The notes: generated by a model not told the origin, from the sequence alone. A stretch of 64,000 nt of DNA from Symbiodinium natans (GCA_905221605.1 CAJNDS010002723.1:388001-452000), one strand, 5' to 3'; shown: positions 1-12,390, numbered from the stretch's first letter. Made by a program: numbers and translations.

Positions 1-356
1 AAGGGGGCTTCACAGGGCATTCCAGAGAGCGACCGGGGCTAGGTCTTTGCAACGTCCTGTGCAGGCCTTGCATACTTCTTCAAGGCGGTGGAGCAGGAGG
101 CTCCCCGGCTGCCCCCCCCCCCCCCTGCGCTTGGCGTGTGTTGGCCTTCGCACTCAAACACGATGGCTTATTAGTAACTTATCAGGCCCTTTCCACATCT
201 TTCTGCGCTAGTCGCGCTTGTGGTGTCAGTCGTGCTTAGTCTCTTGTACGACGGCAGGCACAAGCGCCTTTCGCATCCTGGCAGCCTGCGGGGTCTTGCC
301 GGCCGCGCTTGTGCCGAGGGTTGGCAGATCGGGCTCTGTGAGATAAGCGAGTCCCA
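1..356. other. No gene seen
   Basis: I see no supportable gene here. The stretch holds a 14-base C run near 111-125 and short open frames on both strands that show no motif or conserved block. Confidence 0.4.
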
Positions 357-500
357 GTGCACGCTTGCAAAGGGTCGCTGCAAAGGGAGACCCCTTTACG
401 CAGCAGGCAGCTGCGCGAAGCGGCCCTTCAAGCCTTCGAGGATGCCCGCGCAAACCTGGAAAGGCGCCCTGCCCCCCCATGGCCCCGAAGGGCCCAACAA
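357..500 (+). CDS. Candidate coding exon, unknown gene
   Basis: The frame through this block reads as a charged, probably helical stretch (LRSRQLREAALQAFEDARAN), which is more protein-like than the other frames. I do not recognise the gene. The left boundary is unclear, and no start codon context can be argued. The call rests only on composition, so confidence is low. Confidence 0.25.
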
Positions 501-1070
501 GAATCCAATAAAGGCCCTGGTCACCGTATTTCTCTGTTCTCAATGTTGGGGTCGACCAGAGGCCCCCAAGACCCCACGAGGCTGGTTCTTGGCATCGGCA
601 TTATGATGTTTATCGTGTAGAGATGTTTTTAAAAAAGCGGATGCGATGAGAAGTTCCCACGTGCTTTTGAAGAGGCCCCGACTGAAGATCTAACCCTGTT
701 CATACGAGTGCGACTTGCGACTTGCGTTGGCTGGCACCACGCATGGACCTTTGTTGCAGTGCTGGCTTTGGACATCGTAGCAGTGCAAGAAAGGGAAGGA
801 GGAGAGCGGTGGTTTATGAGCTCGCACCGGAGGATGTCCATGTGGACGGCAAGTGATGACCAGCTCGTCGGTTGCCTAGTCATGCCCCGTGGATGTCCAG
901 TGGATGCCCTACTTGAGGCCCTTGAAACCCAAGGTTCCTAGAAGCGGCCCGAATTGCGAGAGTCGAAGTGCGTCGTTGGCGAAGGTGGAGAGTCTGAAGA
1001 TGACGGACAACCGCTTGGCCAAGCCACTGTCCTGGGATGGTCTCGCCCTGAGCTGATCTTGGGGTTGTGC

Positions 1071-1101
1071 CGGCCTCCTCCTCCTCCTCCTCCTCCTCCT
1101 C
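1071..1101. repeat. (CCT)n microsatellite
   Basis: About ten CCT/TCC triplets in tandem. It yields poly-Pro or poly-Glu in the open frames on the two strands, and those ORFs are therefore not evidence of genes. The 620-1,540 interval otherwise holds nothing I can support. Confidence 0.85.
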
Positions 1102-1547
1102 GCTTTGCATTCCCTCCTTCCCTCCAGCTCCCCCCTCTCAGTGAGCCATCCCGCTCTATCACTCCTTCCTTCCACTCACTGAGCATCAGCCCAGTTGTTG
1201 CAGCACCGAGACTCTTGTATAGGAGGAGGGGGGGGGGAACGTCTTATCCTTCGGCAAGCGCTCTGCCTGAGAATGGTATCAGGATGCATGGTTGGGACCG
1301 GGCCATCAATCCTTGCTCACTTCCTCTCTTCCTGGATCCCTGCCTCGCCCCCCTGTCATTGGTTCTGGCACGTTGCCTGAAGATGCATGTTTGCCTTCGA
1401 CGATTTTCAGCAAGCATTGCGGAGTGCCGAGGTTGGAAGTTCTTCGGCTGGCGCCCGTGAGTGTCAAAAAAACAGTGCGTGAAGATTCTGCACGAGCATG
1501 CAGCTGCTGGATCATTCTCGTTGCAGCCTCATCAAGACGGCTTGGCA

Positions 1548-1755
1548 TTCGCAGGTCGACGGTGGCTCGGAGCTCGATGCGTCTGTATTGCAGGACATCA
1601 TGCTGCCCTATGTACTGCACATTGCTGGGACACAGCAAGGGAGAGAGGCTGCAACAAAACACAACATGGAGAGGGTTCAGGCCTCTCATCTCATTCATTC
1701 CTCGTCAAGCTCTAGATGTCTACGCATGAAGAAGGAGACAGGAGACATGAAATGA
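1548..1755 (+). CDS. Candidate coding exon, unknown gene
   Basis: One frame gives a plausible soluble segment (LDASVLQDIMLPYVLHIAGT, then a Gln/Glu/Lys-rich helix) for about 60 residues. I do not recognise a family. It is open to a stop at 1,753-1,755. It may belong to the same unknown transcription unit as neighbouring blocks, but no splice partner is certain. Confidence 0.3.
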
Positions 1756-2128
1756 TGACATGAGTATGGGTCAGGCAACTTGTCCTTTGCCTCCGCACCT
1801 GCAGAGCTTGCTCAAGAGCCGAGGCTGAATAGCTCAAGTAGCACTTCATGGATGCACCGAACTTTGCAATGTACATCGTACGTGAGCTCTAGCCACGTCG
1901 AAGGAGGATTGTAGACATGTACAGGCAACAGAGTCGGCAGGAGAGAGCCCAGCACAAAAAAACCAGCACCGTCAGCATATCTCCTCCCCTTAGATGCACC
2001 TCGTCTTCGGGACGCGCTTGTCCCTCGAGGGCCCTGGCGGGCTTCAGGCGGGCTTTGGGGGGCTGAACTTGACTCCGCCAGCGTGGCGGCGTTGAGTGCT
2101 GCGCTGTGAAACGGCGGCGTTTTGCAGG

Positions 2129-3225
2129 ATGGACCCGGCGGCGGCGCCGGAGGCTCCAGAGGTTCCAGAGGAGGACGGTGGCAAGAAGGACGATGAGAGC
2201 GACTACGGGGATGACGATGGGCTGTCTTGGTCTGGGCCATGGAATGCCGCCTCGGAGGCGTGTCCGATTTCAGCTTAAAACCTGATGCGGCCAGGTATGC
2301 ATCTGCTGCCGTTGATGCAGATGCAGAGGCTGGCTTGGAGATGATGAGATGCAGGCACATTGCGGGTGCAAGAGCGGATTTCTGCAGAGGCAGCACCAGA
2401 TGCGCAGGAACAGCCAGAGGACGCGTATCGGAATTTGTTAACGTGAGCCAAAAAGCAAAAACCTCTCTGCTTTATTAGGACTCAGTCGTGACTGACCCCT
2501 ACGCGGTGGCAGAGTGCGCTTCCTGGCTTGGATCTTGCCGAAATCGGACCGAGGTGGTTTCCTTAACTGAGGTCCGATCCGTACGAGATGTTCTCCGAAG
2601 ATGAGGTTGAGGCCCGAGCTTGCACAGGTACAGGAGATGTCAAAGCTTGCCGCCTGCTTTGCCGCCATTCGACTGTGCCGCTGTAGGGCTGTGCCGATCC
2701 ATGGCTGATCCCAATGTCAGCAGGCTCCGGACCTCACGACCTCAGAGCCCAAAGCAGCGGCTCCAGAAGATGTCCTGGCCTCATTCACAAGGGTGCCTGG
2801 GCACCCTACGTAATCACACAACAGCAGCATATGCAACACAGAACACCATATGCTGAGCCCATCTGAGGGCTCTCCCGAGGCACAGAAGCGGCCGGCAGAG
2901 CTGTCCAAGCCCTCACCGAAGCCCTCAGCGGCGCCTGACCTCAAAGGCAGCAAAGGCAGCCAGGAAGGGCCACTTGGCAGACCGGCCAAAGCTCAGAGGA
3001 CGGAGGCGGGACTTTTTAGAAGTTGCCTCTGATGTGTTCGATGTAGCCTTTGCTGTTTTGGCACTCTTATTGGCATGGTATTGAAGCCTCATTGCAGTCC
3101 TGTCGAGGCCCCCGCTGCCGAGCCCCAATTGACTCAGCCAGCTCCGTTGCCTTTGAAGCAGCTGGCCGAAGTCCTGCAAGTTCCGCCTGCTTCCGAGGCC
3201 GCGGCCGAAACCGGACAAAGTTGAG
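2129..3225 (+). CDS. Low-complexity acidic/Pro-Ala-Lys-rich protein, several exons
   Basis: Several blocks read as a low-complexity, Pro/Ala/Glu/Lys-rich protein. The first starts at 2,129 (MDPAAAPEAPEVPEEDGG, then an Asp-rich stretch). Others lie near 2,726-2,780, 2,850-3,020 (Ser/Pro/Lys-rich) and 3,100-3,225 (LPLKQLAEVLQVPPASEAAA). The blocks sit in different frames, as expected for spliced exons. The ATG at 2,129 follows a TTTGCAG that could equally be an intron acceptor, so this may be an internal exon. No domain is recognisable. Acidic low-complexity proteins of this kind are common in dinoflagellate nuclei, but that role is not shown here. Confidence 0.35.
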
Positions 3226-3249
3226 TTGTTGTGAATCTTCCTGTTAATC

Positions 3250-4400
3250 CGGAAGAGCTATCATCGTCAAGTGTCAACGTTGCTTACAAGATGCTGTTGC
3301 CTTTCAAACACCGATGTCTGCAGTCCTACATTTTGTGTGTCCTGTGCCGCCATACCAGGCCGAGCTACCAGTCTGGACACCCAGCTGGCTACAGGACGAG
3401 ATGAGCATAGCCACCATAGACAGACTGAGCCCGGGGGTACGGGGCTGCCGTTGTCGGAGGAGACCTCCGAAGGAGAGGCAGCTCTGACGGACCACCTCGC
3501 GCAGGCGCGACGCCGATCCCGATGTCTGTGGATGTCTGTGCAGCTTGTGCATGCTCTCTGGTCAGGTGCCAGAACGTGAGCTCGTCGACAAGGACTACGC
3601 ATCCCAGACACATCCCTCCACCCCACGCCTTCTGCCTCGGTTAGTGTGGTTACAGGAGACTGATTGTTCAAGTTTCCAAAGGAGGCTCTATCCTTCGGCA
3701 AGCATGCCGAGTGGTGATGACTTGAATGGGCTGATGCAAGATGCTGCTGATGTCGGAGAGCTCACCCAGAGTCATGCAAATAAGACTCGCAACGCCATGC
3801 AAGAGGCAGACCCTAAACGAAAGCACCCTATCACAGCATGACCCTGTAGGCAACCGACAGTCCAACCAAGAAGAAGCCCAGCACCGCCGGCAGTCCAGCC
3901 AAGAGGAAGCCCACACCGTCGGTCCGATCAAGAAGACGCCCAAGCATCCGAATGTGATGCTGCGTATGACCCGATCCTGCCTTACACAGAATTATCCCAT
4001 CGGATAACGTTGAACAAACAAGCCCTACCGAGATTGTGCAACACTATGCTTGCATTTTCAATCTCAGATTGATAAAACTTGCACACAACTGCATTCCACG
4101 TCTGCTGTGAGACACAGTTGCAGAGGACATCCTCGACGAGGCACGACCTGATCTGAACTCGCAGGAGATTGCACATTACTGCACCTTACTGCAACCTGGT
4201 AGTCTCGGTCAAGGTGTTGTCTTGGGACGAGCGCTGCGTTATCGTGCGGCAGGGGCAGGCTGGATCTGCAGTGTCCCTGGTAGGGCTGGGAAGCAGAACC
4301 GGTACTGAAGTTGCACACAGTTGCTATGGGCACTAGACTCTAGGCCACTATAGCCCCTAACAGTGTCTTTTGCAGCTCCTAAGTACTCACATTTGTTCTT
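3250..4400. other. Unresolved stretch
   Basis: Frames near 3,840-3,960 are open and Lys/Pro/Ser- or Gln/Glu-rich (for example AGSPAKRKPTPSVRS), but two overlapping frames look equally plausible. I cannot name a gene. The rest shows nothing I can support. Confidence 0.3.
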
Positions 4401-4416
4401 CCCTACCGCAAAATCA

Positions 4417-4493
4417 GCTCGATCTGGAGGTGCACATCGAGTTGCAGCGCCGCAAGCCGCCCATGGACAATGCTGCCCTGCCCGGGGCCCTGG
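4417..4493 (+). CDS. Candidate internal exon, unknown gene
   Basis: The block lies between an AG acceptor (AAATCAG) and a GT donor (CCTGG|GTTGTG) and reads LDLEVHIELQRRKPPMDNAA in an open frame. The alternating hydrophobic start and charged body look coding. Function unknown. Confidence 0.35.
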
Positions 4494-5199
4494 GTTGTGG
4501 GTTCCCCACTTAGCCGCCTTACCCGCCCTGAGCCCTTAACCACTCCAAAGCCTTGAGCCCTGCACCTTTCAACTTCTCATCGCGGCTGTCAGTGTTTCCT
4601 TCGACCCGATGCTGGACTATTTTCTTTGGTTTCGGTTTTAGGGATCCAATCCTCGGGGAGTTGGAAGACGGCTTTCAACTGGCCGTACACTGTGCGAGCA
4701 TGTGTGGCTAAGAAATGTTTTGATTCCGACAGATCCAACATACGACTTCCGGACCGCCATCCCCTCAATCTTATATTTGCAAGACACCACCAAAAGAGGG
4801 ACCTGATAAATACAGCTCTCTTGCACTAGGGCAGGCAGGGGCATTGCTTTTTGTATTGGGGCCCACAACTCAGGCTTCGTTTCTGCGACTGGCTGGATGA
4901 GCAGATGCCCCTGGTGGTCCGGTCCTTCAGTTGTTGGGGTTTAAGACATACGAGGATGTAACGGCGGTTGGTTCCAAAAAACCCCTGCTGCTGTTGCTCC
5001 TCCTTGTTTCTACTACTGCCGAGTCTTCGCGCGAGTAGTCTCTCAGGAAAAGGATGTGACCCCGCGAAGCGCAGATGCTTCGGCATCAGAGCCTAGCAGG
5101 TCTCCCACTTCCCGTACGTCAAAAAGAGCGGCGCATACGTCGCGCTGCCCTCAGTCACTCAGATGCTTCGGCTGTGCTGTGGCGTGTGAGTGCTTGGAG

Positions 5200-5529
5200 G
5201 ACCTTTCTGACAATGAGATTGGCACGGATGGTCTCGACAAGCTCTTTCAGGTACCAGCCTCGAATGTGGACAGAGTACCACTGAGTACCACACAGGAGGG
5301 GATACAGGGGGCCTGAGGGGAGTGGAGGTGCTACGGGGCCATCGTGTACCTTGTGTCGTCTTGAAAGCCTACCGAAACTCCGTGGATGTCTCTTGGCACT
5401 GAACTATGCTCAGAGAGAACTTCCTGAGATGAGAACTTTCTTTTCAAAAAATTGCAGTGCTTCACAGACAACGGATCTGAGGATTCCTTCGTGGACACTC
5501 TGGTCGAGTATCTGTACACCCAACCCGAG
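5200..5529 (+). CDS. Leucine-rich-repeat-like protein, two exons
   Basis: Two short exons can be read. Exon A at 5,200-5,250 follows AG and ends before GTACCA; it encodes DLSDNEIGTDGLDKLFQ, which has the LxxLxLSxNxIGxxG pattern of ribonuclease-inhibitor-type leucine-rich repeats. Exon B at 5,458-5,529 follows TTGCAG and ends before a GC donor (CCCGAG|GCACAC); it encodes CFTDNGSEDSFVDTLVEYLY, which could continue the next repeat. Both are phase 0 and join cleanly. Such repeats mediate protein-protein contacts; the partner cannot be inferred. A coding-like block also precedes exon A at 5,090-5,195 in another frame. Only one repeat unit is visible, so the family call is tentative. Confidence 0.4.
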
Positions 5530-5999
5530 GCACACAGCAAAAAAGGCTTTGAAAGCTACTCAAAAGGCTTTAGAATCTACTCCAAGGCTTTAAGAGCTAC
5601 TCAAGAGAAGGTGCTGAGAGGAAAGCTTGTTCAACCTCCTGTCATGGACGCTGCCTTTTTGAGGCCTTTCCGATGCATGGTATCCACATCTCCCACAACA
5701 ACGTCGCGCGGTGCCAGGTTTAGATGCACCTGGCAGCTGCTCTGAAACTTGTGAGAGTCCCAAGAATCGGATGCGAAAAACGACTGCAAATGTGACCCGT
5801 GCCAGATCTCTGACAAGGGGGCCTTTCGCTTGATCCGAGCTGCCAAGTGCTTAAGATGCTCTTGAATGCCTTTCTTGCTGCTGGAAAAAAACCCTCCCAT
5901 TCCAGCAGTTGATCAATCTGTCGATTTGTCAAAAGGCAGCTCAGTGTGGGCATTATCCACGCCTTACCACACGCCTGCCGCTTTGGCTGCGACTGGAGG

Positions 6000-7380
6000 C
6001 AGGCAGTTATCCTCACTTTGAGATGAGTGAAATGAGCAGTAGACCTAGCTGTTCAAAGCCGGACGGGCGTGGGATCGGCCAGGTGAATGCTCTGATCAAT
6101 CCGCAGAAGGCGGAGATAAGACACAATGGGCTTCTGATATGGTTCCGATCATCTTCTTGACATCACAGGTGATCTCTGACGCGAATGATGAGGGCTTCAC
6201 TGTGTGCCTCATGCAGCGGGAATCTTGGGACTTGCTTGTAGGACCCGTAATGACCCGTAAGGGGGATGCATGGGCACTGTGACGCGCCCAGGGATGGACT
6301 GTGCAGCCGCGAGAAATGTGACCACTACTCGGGCGTTCACGCATGCAGCCTAGCCAGTCGCTCTGGTTTGCCGAGTCTGCTGTCTTTGGGCCTTTGTTTC
6401 CGAGGTGCAGTTGCCATATTTCCTGAATCAGCCTGCCAAGGCTTTTAGCATGTTGCCCTCCATTGCCCTCCGCTGCTGGGTAGCAGAGTTTCTGATGCCT
6501 GCAGGGCTTCGCCAATGTGGAGCAGTTCGGCGCGAGTCAGAGGTACCATTGTGTATCATTGGTATCATGCAGCAAGGGTGAAGAATGCTGAAGACATCTC
6601 CGAAAGTCCCTGGAGGCGGCAGACTTGGGCGGCACCCTACAGCTCCAGCCAGGGCACCCTGGCTCCCAAGGCCGCTCGTGGGCGTGCCGGGTCCATGTCA
6701 TGCAAGCTTTGCTCTCGTGTTCTTTCGGGTGGGAGGCTTCATCTCCGGCCGCTGCTCCAGAAAACCGGCCCAGAGCAAAGAGAGGAACATAATTTGAGAT
6801 GCTAAGGCTGGACCTCCCGATGGGCCCGCACCCTGGTGCTGTCGAGACACCGTAGAGCGTTGTAGAGCTTTGGAGCCTGTCGCCCTCAGTGGATCCCAGA
6901 TCCGAGGACGTCTGGCTCGTCCTTTCTGGGAGTGAAGGTAAAGGCAACTTCACTTCATCACGTCTGGATTCTGCAGTTCGCACTCCCTAGTGCACAAAGT
7001 CCTGCGCCAGCATGCCAACCGTCATCAACCATCCTTGGCCGCACATGATGCGGTCCCCTTCCTCTGGTTCAGAGATGCTCCGTTTGTGTCCGTTACGATG
7101 CAAGTGACACTCAGAGCCCGAAAATACCGCCACATGTCAGAGCCCAGCAATATGTAGCAATCGCTCACTCCTCGAATTGGTCAGAGCCGTCACAGAGCTT
7201 TGCTCAACGAAGGCTTTCTCTGAGTCGTATTTTGTTGCACATGCAGCGGCCATGCAGCGCCCATGGACTGCACCTCAGAGCTGCCGACCGCAGCCCAAGG
7301 GCACCGAGCCACTTGCCCCATAGATTTCGCCCTGTGCTTCTTTTTTGTGTCACTTTTGGTGCCCTCGCGCGCGAGCAATA
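6000..7380. other. No confident gene
   Basis: Small coding-like blocks occur (for example GRGIGQVNALINPQKAE near 6,068-6,115), but no family can be named and boundaries are unclear. No repeat or RNA gene was seen. Confidence 0.3.
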
Positions 7381-7555
7381 TGGTTGCAGGACCAGTGCGC
7401 TCCAAGCTACAAGATCTTCCCGAGCTTCGCGCATATCAGACAGGGCTCCCAGTTGAACTGGGTGAGGCTGTTCTTAAGCATCGACAGACTGCCGTTGACA
7501 TGCAGCCAAGGCGGACTCTTCTGCTGCCTGGTCTGTCGCAGATGAGGGTGCCCTG
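7381..7555 (+). CDS. Candidate coding exon, unknown gene
   Basis: The frame reads as a regular soluble segment (LPELRAYQTGLPVELGEAVL followed by KHRQTAVDMQPRRTLLLPGL). It is more protein-like than the overlapping frames. There is no recognised domain, and exon ends are approximate. Confidence 0.35.
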
Positions 7556-7737
7556 GTTGCAGAAAAAGTTTCGGTCCAATGGAACGACTTGAGAAGTGGC
7601 TCTCATGGTCTCGGCCCGAAGGAGTGATCGAGAGGGAGCTGGGCAGCAGCGGCAGAGGAGACGCATGATCCCCAGCATCGAAGCACAGCTGGGAGGCATG
7701 GCTCCAGGCCACTTTTTGCTCCCCTGCTCTCGCCAGG

Positions 7738-7850
7738 TGCTCAAAGCCTGCCTCAACTTGGATGATGGAGCGCTGAGCTGGGTGATGAGCCAAATACTGG
7801 CAAAGAAGGGCCCCCTAGTTCAGGACCAGGCGCGATGCCAATTGGATAGC
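7738..7850 (+). CDS. Candidate internal exon, unknown gene
   Basis: The block starts after a CTCGCCAG acceptor and reads VLKACLNLDDGALSWVMSQI and onward as an amphipathic helix. It may belong with the 7.4 kb block. No family recognised. Confidence 0.35.
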
Positions 7851-8460
7851 ACATTGTGTATATATAGGTTTGTATATTTGTGTGTATATATCTTTATGTT
7901 GTGAAGGTACAGTCATCTAATTTGCAACAATTGTGGTATGGTAGTGTTTCGTTTGAGAGCCTCGTGCAGGTGATGGGCCACGAGGATGAAGTGCCCACGG
8001 AGTCCAGGACCAGATCGAAGGCCGCCACATCATGTCCCATGTCACCCTGCTTTTGCTTCCTTTGCTTACGTCATCTAGGGTTTCGGGTAGGGTTCAAGGT
8101 GACTGCTTTCTCCGAAATCCTTGAGGGGTCAAGGACCGTGTCTTCCGGGGAGGCGGCCAAGGGGGCCGCAAATCATCGAAAAGAAACTTGGGGAGATTTT
8201 TCGTTCGTGCCTATTGCTTCTTTTGCCACTGTGACTGTTGGTGATAAGCATTGCTGCAAGGCCGGTGAATCAAGTTTCTGTCTGCTCGAATGTACGCATG
8301 CATTCGTAAGTCTGATTTATGTGGCAGGTTTGCTGTTCTGCACCAAGACTTTATGGGGATGGGAAGGTGTAGGCTCTCGACAGCAGAGGCTGGAACAACC
8401 AAGTGGGGCCTCGAAGCGCCACCTTCGGGCCCTTTATCGCCTGACTTCCCGAAACTCACC

Positions 8461-8697
8461 GCCCCTGAACTTTCAGCTGCAAATCAACCCTTACCTGTGC
8501 CGGAGAGGCATGAGAGCTCCGAAGCCTCTGAACCCTCACTTGCAACTGAAACACAGAAATCCGCACTTCGACGCCGAAGCCATGCCAAGCTCCAAGGTTC
8601 AGGGTTTCTGGCTTACCTGCAGACCCTTAGTTCTTTCGACAGGGGCTTTTCCATGTTGGGCAACTACGAACATGTTGCAAGAATCAAACACACCTAG
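8461..8697 (+). CDS. Candidate Ser/Glu-rich coding block
   Basis: The open frame is rich in Ser, Glu and Pro (PERHESSEASEPSLATETQK, then an Arg/Lys cluster), resembling a disordered linker, and closes at a stop at 8,695-8,697. A second, longer frame (7,880-8,716) overlaps it and is also open. I cannot tell which is translated, if either. Confidence 0.25.
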   Translation, partial: APELSAANQPLPVPERHESSEASEPSLATETQKSALRRRSHAKLQGSGFLAYLQTLSSFDRGFSMLGNYEHVARIKHT

Positions 8698-9543
8698 GTC
8701 TCGGGACTTGGTGTAAAGGCAAGTTGTTCCAAAGAATGCTGAACAAACATGCTGTATTTTAACGAGCGTGCATGCGCACATGCGGCGAGTTCGTAGACGT
8801 CGCACATCGTGCCAATCGTATGCACGTGCCATGCGTGTTGCTTCAGTTTCATTCGCGTGCTTTCTTGTGGAGACTCCGCGCTCCCACTGCCCATCCGCTT
8901 TGGTGTCCAGGGAGTGACGACATGGTCTTCGGAGGACGGCAGCCGCGAACCGAGAATTCCGGCAGGTAAACGGCAGGTGGGCTGCAGCAATATCCTTCTA
9001 ACTGAGGCATCAGAGCCATGGAGGAGCTGCCGCCACAAAAGGTGCCTGGACATAGGTATCTGGGTCTCTCACACTGCATCAATGCACATCCTCCACATCC
9101 TCCACATACTTCGCATCCTTCCATTCTTCCTCTCGACCTTGCTAATGCCGCGCGTAAGCCAAATCCCTTGCTACGTCCGCGTCTTTACGAGAGCCTCGGT
9201 TCCGAGGCGCCTTCGCCTGGGCGCAAGACTCGGAGGACTGCCTGTCACACGCGCATGCTATTCCCGACAATCGTCCGCACTTCCCAGCCTCTCAACAACA
9301 AAGGAGAAGCTTGCTAGCGCAAATGGGCAAAGGGCAGCCTGGGATGGCAACAGCTTCAACCACTATGGCACCTGGGACAGCAGCCATCAGCCTGGGCCAT
9401 CCTAGCGCTTCTGCTTGACTGTGCTGCAGGGGTGTGGTTATTGGGGTCTTGCTGTTAAGGTTACACGCCAAAATGTAGGACGAGCCTCACATAGCTATCG
9501 CCAAGTGTTCCCCCAACAGTAGTGGATAAAGGCGAAGATATCG

Positions 9544-9900
9544 GATGTGCTGCGCCCGGTTGTGGACAGCTTCTCTTTCCAGACGTTCATTGTGTTCTGG
9601 GTGCGGGCCCCGTGCTCTGACAGTTCACAAAGGTCCACTGACTTGTGATGACCTGTCCCTTAGGTCGTCGTCGCTCTATTTGGTGGTGATCTCGCGACAG
9701 TCACGGAATTGCCGGACGAGCCGGGCCTCTTTCTGCTCGACCTCATGATGTCCATAGCGACGCCTGGCAAAAGCGGGAGGCGACATCAGACAAGTTGCGC
9801 TTCTTATTTTCTACAAGACTCTGCAATTGCTTCACCATGACACTTGCCATTGCTATGAAGTGCTGGAGACTCCTGTTGAACTCTGAGGACAGTTGTTTTC
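9544..9900 (+). CDS. Candidate exons with hydrophobic segments, unknown gene
   Basis: Three blocks look coding: 9,544-9,630 (DVLRPVVDSFSFQTFIVFWV), 9,664-9,760 after a CCTTAG acceptor (VVVALFGGDLATVTELPDEP then GLFLLDLMM), and about 9,790-9,900 (KLRFLFSTRLCNCFTMTLAI). The Phe/Val/Leu-rich stretches suggest a membrane-associated protein. No family signature is visible. Confidence 0.3.
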
Positions 9901-10320
9901 TGCATTGAAATGGCCTTGAATTGCCTGGCGCGCAGCTTGGCCACGAGCGGCCAAGGGGGGGGTTGGTGGGGGAATCAGCGGCTGGCACGCGCCATGAAAC
10001 AAGCGGAAGCGTGCGCATGAAAAGTGCATGTTAACTTCTGAGGCATGCATATCTATCCGTTATCGTTCTTTTTTGCGATGGACTTTATTGGAACTCTATC
10101 CATGGCCTTTGAAACTCGGACAGCAAAACAAGACAGAGCTTGAAGACATTGTGCTACGATCGGTGGCGTAGTCATAGCTGCAGTACCTGGCTTCTGAGAG
10201 AACTTGGATGGTTGCCATGCAAGACCAGGAGATCTCCTTTCTACTTGGCAACCAGGCCCGCCATGCCCGCCACGCTTGCAGAACGATACTCAGCGCTTTT
10301 GGATGCGGTGACTGTTGCAG

Positions 10321-10422
10321 GCACAGATGCAAGAGACGCAAGATGGTTTCGATGCTGTCCTGATGCGTGACCCAGCTGGGCTCAGTCTAGCAGCTGCCAG
10401 GGCTCTTGACATGTGTGTACAG
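10321..10422 (+). CDS. Well-bounded internal exon, unknown gene
   Basis: The block sits between a clear acceptor (CTGTTGCAG) and a GT donor (GTACAG|GTGGTC) and reads QETQDGFDAVLMRDPAGLSL then AAARALDMCVQ in one open phase-0 frame. Boundary signals and composition agree, so I think it is a real exon. The protein is not recognised. Confidence 0.45.
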
Positions 10423-10619
10423 GTGGTCCAAGATCCTACAAGAGACAGATTCGGATTCAAGCCTAAACCCCGCGCCCTCGTTGCGACTGTCACAGTTTGT
10501 AGCAGCCCGCGCCTACCCCCCCCCCCCCGCGCTGAATAAATGTAGGAGTGGCGGGGGTGCAGAATTGTAGGACATGTTTTCGGAGACGGCGCCTCTAAGA
10601 GGCCGTGCGAGTAACCACA

Positions 10620-12390
10620 ATTTCTGGGGCTCGGGGTGGGGTGGGGTGGGGTGGGGGGGGGGTAATCACGTGACTTGGGACTTCACACCTGCAACTCCAA
10701 AGCCTGAACCCCTAATCCCCAAAGGCCTAAACCCTTGCTGTTTAATTCGGGGTTTATAAGCAAAACGCGCCCGCGCCTAGGCGAGAGCGCAATTTCAAGC
10801 AAAAAATGTGTCCGAAACTTCAAAATGACACCCCCTACAAAAAACACAACAAACAAAAGATCCTTAAACCCAAAAGAATAGTCCAAGCAGTGCAAACCCA
10901 AATCCTGAAACCTGAACCCTAAACTTTGAACCTTGAACCCTGAAGAAGAATCAACTTGAGGCCACTTTCAGGATCCAGTGCGCAAGTCTGTTGGGTTACA
11001 ACCAAAGCACAATTCCAGAAAATCATGCCTGCGCTGTGGCGAGAGCACTATTTCGAACCTGAACTGCCGGAGCCATAACGCAGAAAAAACTTCCCGAACC
11101 GAAAATCGCTATTTGAAAGTTCAACATGGGGAATGAGGAAAACGTGCCCGCGCCTAGGCGAGAGCGCAATTTCGAGCAAAAAACGCGTCCAAAACTTAAA
11201 AAAAAAGACCCCCTGGAAAAAAAACAACCAAAAAACGATCAGGCTTCGAGCGAAAATGCATTTTTCCGAAAAAAAGACCTAACCCTTCAGTGTTTTCGAG
11301 CCCTGCAAATGCTGCGGTCATGACGAAAATGTGTGTTTCGCTTGGGTTTTTAGCCCCCGACGCGAAAAATGTAACCAAAAAATGTGTTCACTCGCACGGC
11401 CTCTTACGGGCGCCGCCGCCATGTTTTCCTACAATTGCCAGTGTCCGTGTCCAGCGGAAATAAGAAATAAGCAGGGGTATGCGTGGCTTGCCCTGCACGA
11501 GGCAGCTGCAAAACGTGGACCCAGACGTGGGATCCTACAATTGACACATTCGTATCGATGGGGCAGTGAAAATTATAATCTACATTTACTGCCCCCCACC
11601 TCCCCTCCTAAGCACAGGGGGGCACTGCGCCTTTTGTTTGTTTGTTTTCCGTGAGCCGTGCCTTGACTCTCCGATGATGTCTGAGTCCAGGTTTACAGGG
11701 GGCACAGGTGGGGAGCGTCGGCATTGATGCCGAATAATGCTCATGGTGAACTCAGCCTTGTTGCTGACGTTTGTGTACTCGGATTCGCGTGCGCCGTTAT
11801 TCGGACTATGAATCGGCATTGGTGCTGATCGAGATCGTGCCCACTTCCATGTGCTGTTAGAAGTTTTGCTTCATGTGTGTCCTTTTAGTCCTCTTCAAAA
11901 CCGCGCTGCGCTGGAAATATGAAGTTCGTGCCCCTTTCTCAAAGCCACAGACGCTAGAGCATCGCAGGTACAGCCCGAGCAGCGAAGATTGGGGCTGCAT
12001 GGCAGGGAAGTTGGATGAAGTTGGGGTTTGGGGTATTTTGGGGTTTTGGGGTGCAGGGTGCAGGGTTCCCTCTCGTCCCGGCACGCCTGACTTTGACAAG
12101 TGCAGCGTGGCAGTGTGAGCCAAGGCACGCATTGGCCGGCTATCGAAGCTCATGAAATATGCCGCGGGCCTACTCGAAGCTCTCGTCCTGTTTGCTGTAC
12201 CGCCCCCACCGAAAACACACGGATGTGCAGCTTGCATCAAGGTGTCTTACCGTGTTACCAGACATCACGGTGTTCTGTCCACAGACAAACCTGCCGAAGC
12301 CAAAGTCTTGTCAACGAAGCTGATGCTCACACTGCCACTTGGCAGCTCAAGAGCTCCTTGTTTGTCCTAGCTCAAGTTTGAAGCCCGTAA
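10620..12390. other. Gene-poor stretch with degenerate repeats
   Basis: The stretch starts with a G-rich run (10,630-10,662) and contains degenerate telomere-like text near 10,905-10,948 (CCTGAACCCTAAACTTTGAA). It then holds two related copies of a roughly 110-bp sequence (annotated separately). Nothing coding can be supported. Confidence 0.4.
10761..11250. repeat. Two direct copies of a ~110-bp repeat
   Basis: 10,761-10,870 and 11,141-11,250 share the core GCCCGCGCCTAGGCGAGAGC followed by a GCAATTTC[A/G]AGCAAAAAA tract, a GTCC[G/A]AAACTT block and a poly-A/CAACAA tail. The spacing is about 380 bp. A weaker third trace (CTGTGGCGAGAGCACTATTT) lies at 11,032-11,056. It has no coding potential and could be the remains of a short mobile repeat. 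Confidence 0.6.
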
